Below, in pieces: positions 13,673 through 21,388 of a DNA stretch of 21,388 nucleotides. Position 1 is the first letter of the stretch. The number at the start of each line of letters is the position of its first letter. Origin of the DNA: Bacteroides sp. 43_108 (GTDB lineage: Bacteria; Bacteroidota; Bacteroidia; Bacteroidales; Bacteroidaceae); contig MNQS01000184.1 of NCBI GenBank assembly GCA_001915545.1, forward strand, positions 1 to 21,388, given 5' to 3'. A model generated the notes under the pieces. It did not search any database. It saw nothing but the letters and a program-made list of their open reading frames with translations, and was not told where the DNA came from. Made by a program: the position numbers and the translations under genes.

Positions 13673-16582
13673 ATGGAACATAACTTCTTTCCCCAACGAC
13701 CTGCTGTTACTCCTACAATATATGCCTACAGATTGCCTGGAGTAGATTCACACAAAGGATTTTTGAAAATCGGTTATACAGAACGTACTGCCAAAGAACG
13801 TATAGAGGAACAGCTGCATACGAGTAAAATCAAGTATGAGATTGTATTAGTGGAATCAGCAATGGCTAATGACGGATCTTGTTTTACAGATAAGGACATA
13901 CACAAGATTCTGGAAAGCAAAGGATGTCATAGACTGAATCCTCTTGATAAAACCGATGAGTGGTTCAAATGTTCAGTATCTGATGTTGAAGCTGCTATAT
14001 TATCCCTTCGTACAGGGTCAGACAATGTTGAGAACAGAACACAGAATTTCACGATGCGTCCTGAACAGTTTCGTGCCGTAGAACAGACTAAAAAATATTT
14101 TGATCAGGCACTCAAAGAAGAGCCTGGTCGCACACCAAAGTTCTTGTGGAATGCAAAAATGCGTTTCGGGAAAACATTTGCCAGTTATCAGCTGGCAAAG
14201 AAAATGGGGTTGTCGCGGATTTTAATCCTTACATTCAAACCTGCTGTAGAACCTGCCTGGAGAGAAGATCTTATATCCCATATCTACTTTGAAGGGTGGC
14301 AGTACATATCCAATAAAGATGCACGCAACAATAATCTGAATATTGACCAAGAGTTTAATCGTGCGGATAAATCAAGACCCATTGTCGTTTTTTGTTCGTT
14401 TCAGGATTTGCTTGGTACAAACGAAAGTGGAGGAATAAAAACCAAAAATGAGTTTATCCATTCGACAAATTGGGATTTGGTAATATTTGACGAATATCAC
14501 TTCGGAGCTTGGAAAGAGAGAGCGAAGGAATTGTTTGAAAAGGAGGATGAAGAAAATGAGGTAGATTTTGATGCGGAAAAATATCAGAAAGATGAAGCAA
14601 GCAATGCCATCAATGAAACATGGCTTCCTATTTCAACACGATATTATCTGTTTCTCTCAGGAACACCATTCAGAGCCATCAATACCGGAGAATTTATAGA
14701 GGAGCAAATCTTTAACTGGACTTATTCTGATGAACAGCGAGCTAAAACGGAATGGAAAGGTAACGGTAATCCGTATATAGCTCTGCCACGAATGGTAATG
14801 CTTACTTACCGTATGCCTGATGAAATACAGGAAGTAGCAAAGCAAGGTGAGTTTGATGAGTTTGACCTGAATGTGTTTTTTGCAGCAGAAGGCAAAGGTG
14901 CAAATGCCAGATTCAAATATGAGAACGAGGTACAGAAATGGCTGAATCTTATTCGTGGCTCATACCTTCCGGCTAGTGTAGATGACATGAAATTAGGACA
15001 GGATAAACGTCCTCCAATGCCATTCAGTGATACTCGATTGCTCAATGTACTTTCACACACAATTTGGTTTCTGCCTAATGTCGCATCTTGTTTTGCTATG
15101 GCAAATCTGCTTGCTCAACGGCAAAATAAATTTTACCATGATTACAAAGTAACAGTATGTGCTGGAACTGGAGCCGGAATCGGTCTGGATGCTTTGTATC
15201 CAGTTCAGGCGAATATGGGAGATCCTCTTAGGACAAAGACAATAACACTGACTTGTGGCAAACTAACAACAGGTGTTACCGTGAAGCCTTGGACTGGGAT
15301 ATTCATGCTACGAAATTTGAAAAGTCCGGAAACATATTTTCAGGCAGCATTTAGAGTTCAAAGTCCATGGGAAGTAAAGGATGAGGATGGAAGACGTATC
15401 ATAATGAAAAATGAATGCTATGTCTTTGACTTTGCCCTTGACAGAGCGTTACGGCAAATATCCGATTACAGTTGCAGACTGGATATCAATGAATCCAACC
15501 CAGAGGCGAAAGTCGGTGAATTCATAAAATTCCTTCCTGTATTGGCTTATGATGGAAGCAGCATGAAGGAAGTTGATGCACAAGACATCTTGGATATCGC
15601 TTTGGCAGGAACTTCGGCTACGCTATTGGCAAAACGGTGGGAATCAGCCCTGCTTGTAAATGTAGATAATGATACACTGAAACGTTTGCTTGCAAGTCCT
15701 GAAGCCATGAAAGCCTTAATGAATATAGAAGGGTTCCGTAACCTGAACAATGACCTTACTACCATCATCAATAAATCCGAGGCCGTCAAAAAGACAAAGA
15801 AAGAAAATCCCAATCCAACCCCAAAGGAGAAAAAGGAAATTTCTGACGAGGAAAAGGAAATGAAGAGTAAACGCAAACAGATTCAAGAGAAACTGATAAA
15901 GTTTGCTACTCGTATTCCCGTATTTATGTATTTGACCGACTATCGTGAAAGGTGCCTGAAAGATGTCATTACACAGTTAGAGCCAGGACTGTTCAAGAAA
16001 GTTACAGGTTTAAGTGTCGAGGACTTTAATATGCTCTGTTCACTTGGTGTGTTTAATGCACCGCTAATGAACGACGCTATCTTCAAATTCAAACGCTATG
16101 AAGATGCGAGTCTGACATATACTGGTATCAATAGGCATATAGCAGACGAAGTAGGTGGCTGGGATACTACCATCCGCAAGGAACAGTATGAAAAACTCTT
16201 CTACAATCAGCAATCCTCAATGACAAAGGTAGATTCTGATTCCTATTCAAAAGGTACTGAGACAGTCAATAAAAAACAAACTGAACAAGGAACAACAAAG
16301 GCCTTACAACCTTATTCTGTACCAATTGCACAATCTAGCTCTGTAAATGAACTCACTACTGCGAAGTCACCATCTGTGCAATCAACAAAAGAGGATAGTG
16401 ATCTCAAAAAACAACTTGAGAAATTAGCGGTTGACAGTACTGTAGTTCATAAGAAGTTTGGCAAAGGAACGGTTGTAAAAATCAATAAGAATGAGAAGTT
16501 TATCTATGTCAGATTTACATTAGGAGAAAAGAAGTTTATTTTTCCTGATGCTTTTTTAATGGGATTCTTGAAACTGGAATAA
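13673..16582 (+). CDS. GIY-YIG nuclease / SF2 helicase fusion (restriction subunit-like)
   Basis: A 969-residue protein with two main parts. Residues ~13-110 resemble a GIY-YIG nuclease of the T5orf172 type: TIYAYRLPG, then FLKIGYTERTAKERI. Residues ~125-620 are an SF2 helicase/translocase: Q-like RPEQFRAV (~129-136), Walker A AKMRFGKTF (~161-169), DEYH (273-276), LSGTPFRA (~328-335), then GKLTTGVTVKPW and QAAFRVQSPW as motifs V and VI. The region ~690-725 is Lys/Glu-rich and low in complexity. The last ~50 residues (HKKFGKGTVVKINKNEKFIYVRF) look like a small SH3/Tudor barrel of the kind found at the end of some helicases. It starts 3 bases after the methylase, so it is probably the restriction/translocation subunit, cutting unmodified DNA. 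If the methylase is really broken, an active nuclease could harm its host, so one of the two must be controlled or inactive. Confidence 0.85.
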   Translation: MEHNFFPQRPAVTPTIYAYRLPGVDSHKGFLKIGYTERTAKERIEEQLHTSKIKYEIVLVESAMANDGSCFTDKDIHKILESKGCHRLNPLDKTDEWFKCSVSDVEAAILSLRTGSDNVENRTQNFTMRPEQFRAVEQTKKYFDQALKEEPGRTPKFLWNAKMRFGKTFASYQLAKKMGLSRILILTFKPAVEPAWREDLISHIYFEGWQYISNKDARNNNLNIDQEFNRADKSRPIVVFCSFQDLLGTNESGGIKTKNEFIHSTNWDLVIFDEYHFGAWKERAKELFEKEDEENEVDFDAEKYQKDEASNAINETWLPISTRYYLFLSGTPFRAINTGEFIEEQIFNWTYSDEQRAKTEWKGNGNPYIALPRMVMLTYRMPDEIQEVAKQGEFDEFDLNVFFAAEGKGANARFKYENEVQKWLNLIRGSYLPASVDDMKLGQDKRPPMPFSDTRLLNVLSHTIWFLPNVASCFAMANLLAQRQNKFYHDYKVTVCAGTGAGIGLDALYPVQANMGDPLRTKTITLTCGKLTTGVTVKPWTGIFMLRNLKSPETYFQAAFRVQSPWEVKDEDGRRIIMKNECYVFDFALDRALRQISDYSCRLDINESNPEAKVGEFIKFLPVLAYDGSSMKEVDAQDILDIALAGTSATLLAKRWESALLVNVDNDTLKRLLASPEAMKALMNIEGFRNLNNDLTTIINKSEAVKKTKKENPNPTPKEKKEISDEEKEMKSKRKQIQEKLIKFATRIPVFMYLTDYRERCLKDVITQLEPGLFKKVTGLSVEDFNMLCSLGVFNAPLMNDAIFKFKRYEDASLTYTGINRHIADEVGGWDTTIRKEQYEKLFYNQQSSMTKVDSDSYSKGTETVNKKQTEQGTTKALQPYSVPIAQSSSVNELTTAKSPSVQSTKEDSDLKKQLEKLAVDSTVVHKKFGKGTVVKINKNEKFIYVRFTLGEKKFIFPDAFLMGFLKLE

Positions 16583-16621
16583 TTACAAAAATTAATTAAT
16601 CTAATAATTAGGGGATTCCGG

Positions 16622-17920
16622 CTAAAGATTATTTTTCTTATTAAGTACAAAGTAATCTTTCCCTAATTTACATTCTGGAGGAATTTGTAGCGTAAAATCT
16701 ACTCGTGTGTATGTCCTTTGAGATGATGATAATTTATTGAAAGACCATTTGATCCCATTATACCAAGATTGAATCATTTCTTGAAAGATTTTGTATTTCT
16801 TCGGAGTGGTGAAATGATATTTATCCTTTGATGTAAAGGGTATAATAAATGCAAATATGGTGTTGGCTATCGCAAATAAGGCAAAACAATATGGATAATT
16901 GTAATTGTTTGTTTTGCGTATTGATACAATCAAATGCGGGGCTTCCATTTTTATCTGGGCATCCCCAATAGCAACTATTGGCAACTTACAATACCTTGTT
17001 GTCGAATTTATCCAATCAATAGTTTTTCTAAAATCTGCTAAGTATCGTTTATTAACAACACTAACTACATATTTACATAAGCATTTATATACATTTTGAG
17101 GAATGTATTTTAGGGTGCTAGCATCTAGTGATAACTGCTCTTTAAAAAAATCTTCTATATTCTCAGGAAATTTTTGTTGCAGTTGTATTGTTATGGTCCC
17201 TACATTAGTGTCGCTTTTAGTTGCTTCATTTAATGATAGTTTGAAATTTTTACCAGCGGTTGTTCTAATTCCATTTTTCCCGTGAATAGAATAAATAGTT
17301 AAAAGAGATGAAAGCATATTTGCAATGTCCGGCTCTATTGTTCTACTGAATCGTTCATTACAATTATCGCATTCTTCTCTACAGATGATACTTTTGTTCC
17401 CAAGGGATTCACTAATAGCATGAGCTGTATTATTAAATGAAACTATTGGAACTTGTTGACCACAAAATCTACATTTTCGATTAGATTTATCTGTTTCACC
17501 TATATATTGTCTTCGTTTAGCATTACCATTAAAACTTTGAGTGTAGTACAAAGATGCTATTTGACTAATTGTTTTATCCAAATTAGAGGTCGTATCTTCT
17601 ATGCCATTTAATTTATCTACTTCATTTCTTAAATGATATAGTAAAATAGTATCATCTATTTTTCCAGGTACAACAATAAATTTGCTATCCTCAGGTATCC
17701 TGTCAAATACAGCTTTTATTGCTAAATACTTTCTATTAGCCCTGCTTAGTTCGTCAAATATTTTCAAACGAGACTTGAATTTTTTGCTTGCCACTTGGAC
17801 TCTCAAAATATCTCCTTTAGTATTAGATTCAAATAAGTAAGAGAAAAACCTATAATCTTTGTATGTTGGTATATTAATATTTAAAAATTGATCAATAAGA
17901 GATACGATAGTGATTATCAT
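16622..17920 (-). CDS. HNH-type nuclease, stand-alone, unknown defense role
   Basis: A 432-residue protein with a central HNH/zinc motif: CRFCG (C150, C153), AHAISESLG (H167), CREECDNCN (C184, C187, N188). This is the CxxC...H...CxxCN pattern of HNH endonucleases. The N-terminal ~140 residues are helical and basic (KKFKSRLKIF). The C-terminal ~230 residues match no family that I recognise; they contain mixed strands such as HLIVSIRKTNNYNYPYCFALFAIANTIFAFI, which could be a hydrophobic core or a membrane-near segment. The gene is convergent with the R-M operon and divergent from Hachiman, with its own promoter candidate, so it appears autonomous. An anti-phage nuclease is a reasonable guess from its place between two defense loci. 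It is AT-rich like Hachiman. Confidence 0.75.
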   Translation of the reverse strand: MIITIVSLIDQFLNINIPTYKDYRFFSYLFESNTKGDILRVQVASKKFKSRLKIFDELSRANRKYLAIKAVFDRIPEDSKFIVVPGKIDDTILLYHLRNEVDKLNGIEDTTSNLDKTISQIASLYYTQSFNGNAKRRQYIGETDKSNRKCRFCGQQVPIVSFNNTAHAISESLGNKSIICREECDNCNERFSRTIEPDIANMLSSLLTIYSIHGKNGIRTTAGKNFKLSLNEATKSDTNVGTITIQLQQKFPENIEDFFKEQLSLDASTLKYIPQNVYKCLCKYVVSVVNKRYLADFRKTIDWINSTTRYCKLPIVAIGDAQIKMEAPHLIVSIRKTNNYNYPYCFALFAIANTIFAFIIPFTSKDKYHFTTPKKYKIFQEMIQSWYNGIKWSFNKLSSSQRTYTRVDFTLQIPPECKLGKDYFVLNKKNNL

Positions 17921-17936
17921 TGTGAATATTTTTAAG

Positions 17937-17944
17937 CAAAGATA
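17937..17944 (-). promoter_or_regulatory. -7 box of the HNH gene
   Basis: On the minus strand the octamer reads TATCTTTG, an exact match to TAnnTTTG, placed 17 bases before the ATG at 17920. The implied 5' leader is only about ten bases. The -33 element is not clear. Confidence 0.55.
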
Positions 17945-17987
17945 CTATTTTATGTCTTGATAGTAAAAACATATGAGGAATAATCCG

Positions 17988-17995
17988 TACCTTTA
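17988..17995 (+). promoter_or_regulatory. -7-like box for the Hachiman operon
   Basis: TACCTTTA matches TAnnTTTG at seven of eight positions, counting the two free ones, and lies 34 bases before the hamA ATG. The 109-bp space between the divergent HNH and hamA genes holds nothing else notable. No -33 box is evident. Confidence 0.35.
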
Positions 17996-18029
17996 TATTC
18001 AAAATCAAAATATATAAAATAGTGTACGT

Positions 18030-18943
18030 ATGTATAGGCCGTTTCACATTGTGCTATCTTGCCCATTTGCAGATATATTATCAGATACGTCTATCTCTCC
18101 GATTGAGAATAAGGATACCTTATGTATGGTGCAGGATTTCGAAGATGGTGCATGGAGAATTAATGATTTTCTAGACTATATTTGGGATAATGTTGCTCAA
18201 ACTGCACTAAACCAAGCAGAACGAATGGCATTAGGTAGCCGTCCTTCTTCTATGTTAGTTCGGGCTGCAAAGAATCTTAGAATTACAGACAATGACATCG
18301 CCGGTGGAGAAATAGCAGAAATTTTGTTGTATGCTATAATGCGTAATTATTATAACGCGCTTCCTGTTGTGCCCAAAATTTACTATAAGCAGAATGTTAA
18401 TGATTATGCAAAGGGCGCAGATAGTGTCCATATTGTATTGGAGCCAGGCGATAAATTTTCATTGTGGTTAGGAGAAGCAAAATTTTATGATTCTATAGAC
18501 GATACACGCTTGACATCAATTGTTACTTCTGTTTATAATACTTTGTCTACTGACAAAATAAAAAAAGAAAATTCTATTATTATTGGCATTAATGAATTAT
18601 CTACATTAGATATACCCGATAATATAGTTTTAGACATAAAGAAACTTTTAAATAAAGATATTTCCATTGACAAAATAAAGCCTTTATTACATATACCTAT
18701 TCTTATATTACATGAATGCAACATTACATCAAGGCAACACGACTCGAAGAAAGCTATATAAAATCTATGCGGGATTTTTATATTGATCGGGTTAATTCTT
18801 ATTTTAAGAAACAAATTGAAAAATGCGCTACAGATGTGTATATGTATTCTGAAATCAAATTTCATTTAATGATTTTTCCTGTTCCAAAGAAATCTAAAAT
18901 TGTTGAGATGTTTACGAATCGTGCTAATATTTTTAGACTTTAA
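18030..18943 (+). pseudogene. hamA: HamA (DUF1837 nuclease of Hachiman), split by a -1 frameshift
   Basis: The first frame (18030-18761, 243 codons) carries the DUF1837 core: GGEIAEILLYAIM (~92-104), KGADSVHI (D131), LWLGEAKFY (E149, K151), together a PD-(D/E)xK-like set, and ends shortly after LHECNIT. The C-terminal part continues in the -1 frame (an internal ATG at 18716 to the stop at 18943), with ATRLEESYIKSMRDFYIDRVNSYFKKQIEK and FHLMIFPVPKKSKIVEMF, which fits the end of HamA. One extra base near 18730 would give ~304 residues. HamA is the effector nuclease of the anti-phage system Hachiman, held and activated by HamB. Either the gene is disrupted here, the protein is made as two overlapping pieces, or the base is a sequence error. 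HamB begins 8 bases after the second stop. Confidence 0.82.
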
Positions 18944-18951
18944 TAATAGTT

Positions 18952-21039
18952 ATGAATGAAGATTTGTTTTATAAGTGTTCAGAAATAAATGATTATCTAA
19001 TAGATGGAGATGAGCCTAAGGCAAGAGATTTGTTAATTCAACTATTAGATTATGTTGGTAGAAATAATATTCAATACTTTCCTCTGTTGAATTCTCTAAT
19101 TAGAGAAGTTGGATTGTATCCTTATATGGATGTTAATTCTTCTGAATGGGAAGATGCATTTGTTTACAATCTATTTAGGGCAGACATCGGTTTGAACGAA
19201 GAAAAAGTTTTGCATAGAGAACAGTTTAGACTTTTAAGTTCTTTGTTAGCAGGTAAGAATATTGCTGTAAGTGCACCTACTAGCTTTGGTAAAAGTTTTG
19301 TTATTGATGCTTTTATTAAATTGCGGAAGCCTAGAAATGTAGCAATAATTGTCCCAACAATAGCATTAACTGATGAAACGCGTAGACGAATATATAAGAA
19401 ATTTGCAAATGAATATAATATAATAACTACAACCGATATTCCATTAGCAGAAAGAAATATTTTTATATTTCCACAAGAACGAGCACTATGCTATGTAAAT
19501 AAGATTGATTCGTTAGACATATTAATTGTTGATGAATTTTACAAATCAAGTAAAGATTTTGAGAAAGAAAGATCTGCATCATTGATAAAGGCCATTATAA
19601 AGCTAGGTCAAATTGCAAAGCAAAAATATTATTTAGCTCCTAATATAACTAAAATAGAGGATAATCAATTTACTAAAGATATGGAGTTCATGAAAATGGA
19701 CTTTAATACTGTTTTTCTTAAAGTTACAGATTATTATCCTCAAATAGGTACTGATACTCAAAAAAAAGGAGAATATTTCTTAAATCTAAATAGAACATTG
19801 AAAGGTAAGACTTTAATATATGCTGGATCTTTCTCTAATATAACGTCTTTATCAAATTTAATACTAGAAACCTCTCCTAAAATTGATTCAGTATTGTTAA
19901 ATGACTTTTCTGATTGGTTGGGAAAGAATTACGATTATAATTGGAATCTTACTTTATTAGCTAAACGAGGAGTCGGTGTGCATAATGGTTCATTACATCG
20001 TTCATTAAGTCAAATTCAGATTAAATTGTTTGAGGAAAATGAAGGTTTGAATCGTCTAATATCGACATCCTCAATAATCGAAGGTGTTAACACATCTGCA
20101 GAAAATGTTATTGTATGGATGACCTCTGGAAGAGGTTTGCAATTTAGTAATTTTGCATATAAAAATCTTATTGGAAGAGCAGGGCGAATGTTTAAACATT
20201 TTATAGGGAATATTTATGTTTTGGCTAAAAGACCTAATGATACAGAAACTCAGCTTGCAATACCTTTTCCAGAAGAAATATTAGGAGATTTAGATAAAGA
20301 GAAATATGAGAAAATATTAACTCGCGAACAAGTTGCTAAAATAGACGAACATGATAAGGAAATGCTAAACCTTGTTGGAAACGCATATAAAGAGTACAAA
20401 AATGATTCTATACTGCAAGCTCAAGATTCTAATTTACTCAAAACCATTGCTCATAAATTGTCCAGCAATCCAGAAGCTTGGGAATGTTTGAAATATTTAA
20501 ATTATTCAAATCCAGATTATTGGGATGCTGCTCTTTATAAAATATTAAACCTACAGCCAGGCGCTTGGGATGCTAAATATGGTACGTTTGTTGAATTTGT
20601 TAAAATATTGTCGGGAAATTGGGAGAAAACTATTCCTGAATTATTACAAGATTTAGATGATATAGGTATTGGTCTAGATACTTTTTTTAGATTAGAGCGT
20701 AATGTGTCTTTTAAATTATCTTCATTAATTAGCGATGTAAATATACTTCAAAAAGCAATTCTAAAATCTGATTTTGATTTATCTCCATTTATTTCCAAAC
20801 TATCATCCGTATTTCTACCAACAGTTGTTTATCAATTGGAAGAATATGGTCTTCCTAGAATGATAGCAAAAAAGATTCAGAATTCTGGGTTGATTGATTT
20901 TGAAGATAAAGGGTTAACTTTGAGTGCTGCCATATCAAAATTTAATACATTAAATGATGAGGATATAATTTCTTGTTCAAAGTTAGAGTCTTTTGAAATC
21001 TACATTTACAATTATTTTAAAGATGGGATAACGCAATAA
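18952..21039 (+). CDS. hamB: HamB, SF2 helicase of the Hachiman defense system
   Basis: A 695-residue superfamily 2 helicase. Residues ~1-80 form a helical N-terminal region. Then come REQFRLLSSLLAGKNIAVSAPTSFGKS (Q motif and Walker A, ~89-115), VPTIALTDETRR (Ia), VDEFYKSS (DEAD-box variant DEFY, 194-197), LIYAGSFSN (IV-like), VGVHNGSLHR, STSSIIEGVNTSAENVI (~371-387, motif V) and NLIGRAGRMF (motif VI, ~405-414). The C-terminal ~250 residues are helical and likely contact HamA. In Hachiman, HamB senses or translocates on DNA and releases the HamA nuclease, leading to broad DNA damage. It is the last gene of the operon, 8 bases after the hamA C-terminal frame. The reading frame is intact, unlike hamA. 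Low GC. Confidence 0.9.
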   Translation: MNEDLFYKCSEINDYLIDGDEPKARDLLIQLLDYVGRNNIQYFPLLNSLIREVGLYPYMDVNSSEWEDAFVYNLFRADIGLNEEKVLHREQFRLLSSLLAGKNIAVSAPTSFGKSFVIDAFIKLRKPRNVAIIVPTIALTDETRRRIYKKFANEYNIITTTDIPLAERNIFIFPQERALCYVNKIDSLDILIVDEFYKSSKDFEKERSASLIKAIIKLGQIAKQKYYLAPNITKIEDNQFTKDMEFMKMDFNTVFLKVTDYYPQIGTDTQKKGEYFLNLNRTLKGKTLIYAGSFSNITSLSNLILETSPKIDSVLLNDFSDWLGKNYDYNWNLTLLAKRGVGVHNGSLHRSLSQIQIKLFEENEGLNRLISTSSIIEGVNTSAENVIVWMTSGRGLQFSNFAYKNLIGRAGRMFKHFIGNIYVLAKRPNDTETQLAIPFPEEILGDLDKEKYEKILTREQVAKIDEHDKEMLNLVGNAYKEYKNDSILQAQDSNLLKTIAHKLSSNPEAWECLKYLNYSNPDYWDAALYKILNLQPGAWDAKYGTFVEFVKILSGNWEKTIPELLQDLDDIGIGLDTFFRLERNVSFKLSSLISDVNILQKAILKSDFDLSPFISKLSSVFLPTVVYQLEEYGLPRMIAKKIQNSGLIDFEDKGLTLSAAISKFNTLNDEDIISCSKLESFEIYIYNYFKDGITQ

Positions 21040-21196
21040 CTAAAAAAATCCTATCTTTGTTCTTGGAATAAGAGCGTTCTTTTTCGATAATGCAAAATAG
21101 GACGGATAAGGGAATTCTGCTCGTTTCTAAATCGTTACCTGCTTAATAAAGCGATTCGTATAAACTGCTTATTTTTAGCGTGTAGGATAAATGGTG
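21040..21196. other. Right-end noncoding stretch
   Basis: Between hamB and the integrase remnant no gene is credible; the longest ATG-initiated frames are about 18-25 codons. It contains an exact Bacteroides -7 octamer (TATCTTTG, 21052-21059) facing right but no gene to match. If the flanking direct repeats are attachment sites, this is the right terminus of the element. Confidence 0.5.
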
Positions 21197-21303
21197 ATGC
21201 CTAAAGCAGTGGAAGGTTATGTGTTTTTGATTCCGGCTTCCGAAATCCATTGCTTGAGAGGCTGATTCGTCATAGCTCTGGTCAGTCCTTTAAATAGGGA
21301 TAT
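21197..21303 (-). pseudogene. Internal remnant of a tyrosine recombinase
   Basis: On the minus strand from 21303 down: LFKGLTRAMTNQPLKQWISEAGIKN, then after a one-base loss HITFHCFRH, which is the stretch just before and including the HxxR box of Bacteroidetes integrases. A stop precedes it (21304-21306) and unrelated sequence follows at about 21196. Further right the minus strand is degenerate and I could not extend the similarity to the window edge. It ends where the fragment at 266-433 begins, so the two may be halves of one interrupted gene. Confidence 0.65.
21204..21214 (+). repeat. Right copy of 11-bp direct repeat, candidate att site
   Basis: AAGCAGTGGAA, same orientation as 423-433, 20,781 bp away. 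It encodes F-H-C-F of the recombinase motif on the minus strand in the same codon phase as the left copy, which supports origin from one gene or two closely related ones. Confidence 0.45.
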
Positions 21304-21388
21304 TCAGTAAATGTCCCTAAAAAGTAATATGGCATATAAAGTCGATAGAGTATAATCACTTTATGTGCCATTATTATTGCCCATTTTC

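Noticed and set aside
18716..18943. Separate 75-codon gene between hamA and hamB
   Set aside because: Its sequence fits the C-terminal part of HamA, so it was treated as part of the frameshifted hamA, with the split-protein alternative kept as a finding.
21061..21270. Short plus-strand frames of about 18-25 codons downstream of the TATCTTTG box
   Set aside because: They are too short, have no recognizable features and partly overlap the antisense integrase remnant.
1..21388. CRISPR array, tRNA, rRNA or transposase-type insertion sequence
   Set aside because: No regularly spaced repeats, no tRNA or rRNA signature and no DDE transposase were seen on either strand.

Overview
The window looks like a chromosomal accessory region of a Bacteroidales bacterium (Bacteroides, Phocaeicola, Parabacteroides or a close relative). 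The clues are Bacteroides-type -7 boxes (TAnnTTTG), tyrosine recombinases of the Bacteroidetes type, a DUF3408 protein, a MobC/MobA pair typical of Bacteroidales mobilizable elements, and generally weak Shine-Dalgarno signals. I read it as an integrative mobilizable element loaded with anti-phage genes. Family names come from memory of the families and visible motifs; no database search was run.

Layout. (1) 1-500: leader with tandem and inverted repeats, and the C-terminal remnant of a tyrosine recombinase on the minus strand (266-433). (2) 698-3159: two tandem tyrosine recombinases. (3) 3268-5734: a retron, with a phosphoribosyltransferase-like/winged-helix effector, a structured msr-msd RNA (about 4475-4639, a1/a2 arms pairing) and a retron reverse transcriptase with YADD, NAxxH and VTG motifs. 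This arrangement matches what I remember as type III retrons. (4) 5735-11251: a visibly more GC-rich mobilization module. It holds a large imperfect inverted repeat, two excisionase-like HTH proteins (minus strand), a DUF3408 protein, an oriT-like hairpin cluster (7784-7860), MobC, MobA relaxase, a one-TM coiled-coil protein and a third tyrosine recombinase. (5) 11252-11491: a short region with a 12-bp inverted repeat pair and an 11-bp hairpin that contains the next start codon. (6) 11492-16582: a three-gene restriction-modification-like locus: a short methylase-like protein, an Eco57I-type N6-adenine methylase broken by a -1 frameshift near an A7 run, and a GIY-YIG/SF2 helicase protein. (7) 16622-17920, minus: a stand-alone HNH protein. 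(8) 18030-21039: a Hachiman system, HamA (DUF1837 nuclease, split by a -1 frameshift) and HamB (SF2 helicase). (9) 21040-21388: no intact gene. It holds the remnant of a second piece of a tyrosine recombinase on the minus strand, encoding the part just N-terminal to the piece at the left end.

How it fits together. The relaxase, MobC and oriT-like site would let the element be mobilized by a helper conjugative system. The recombinases would excise and integrate it. The retron, the R-M-like locus, the HNH protein and Hachiman are cargo defenses. The two integrase remnants, joined in order, would rebuild one C-terminal half. They meet at an 11-bp direct repeat (423-433 and 21204-21214), which suggests that about 20.8 kb was inserted into the catalytic-motif region of an older recombinase gene. 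Two of the defense loci carry a frameshift in this copy. Whether these are real, phase-variable or sequencing errors cannot be told from the window alone.
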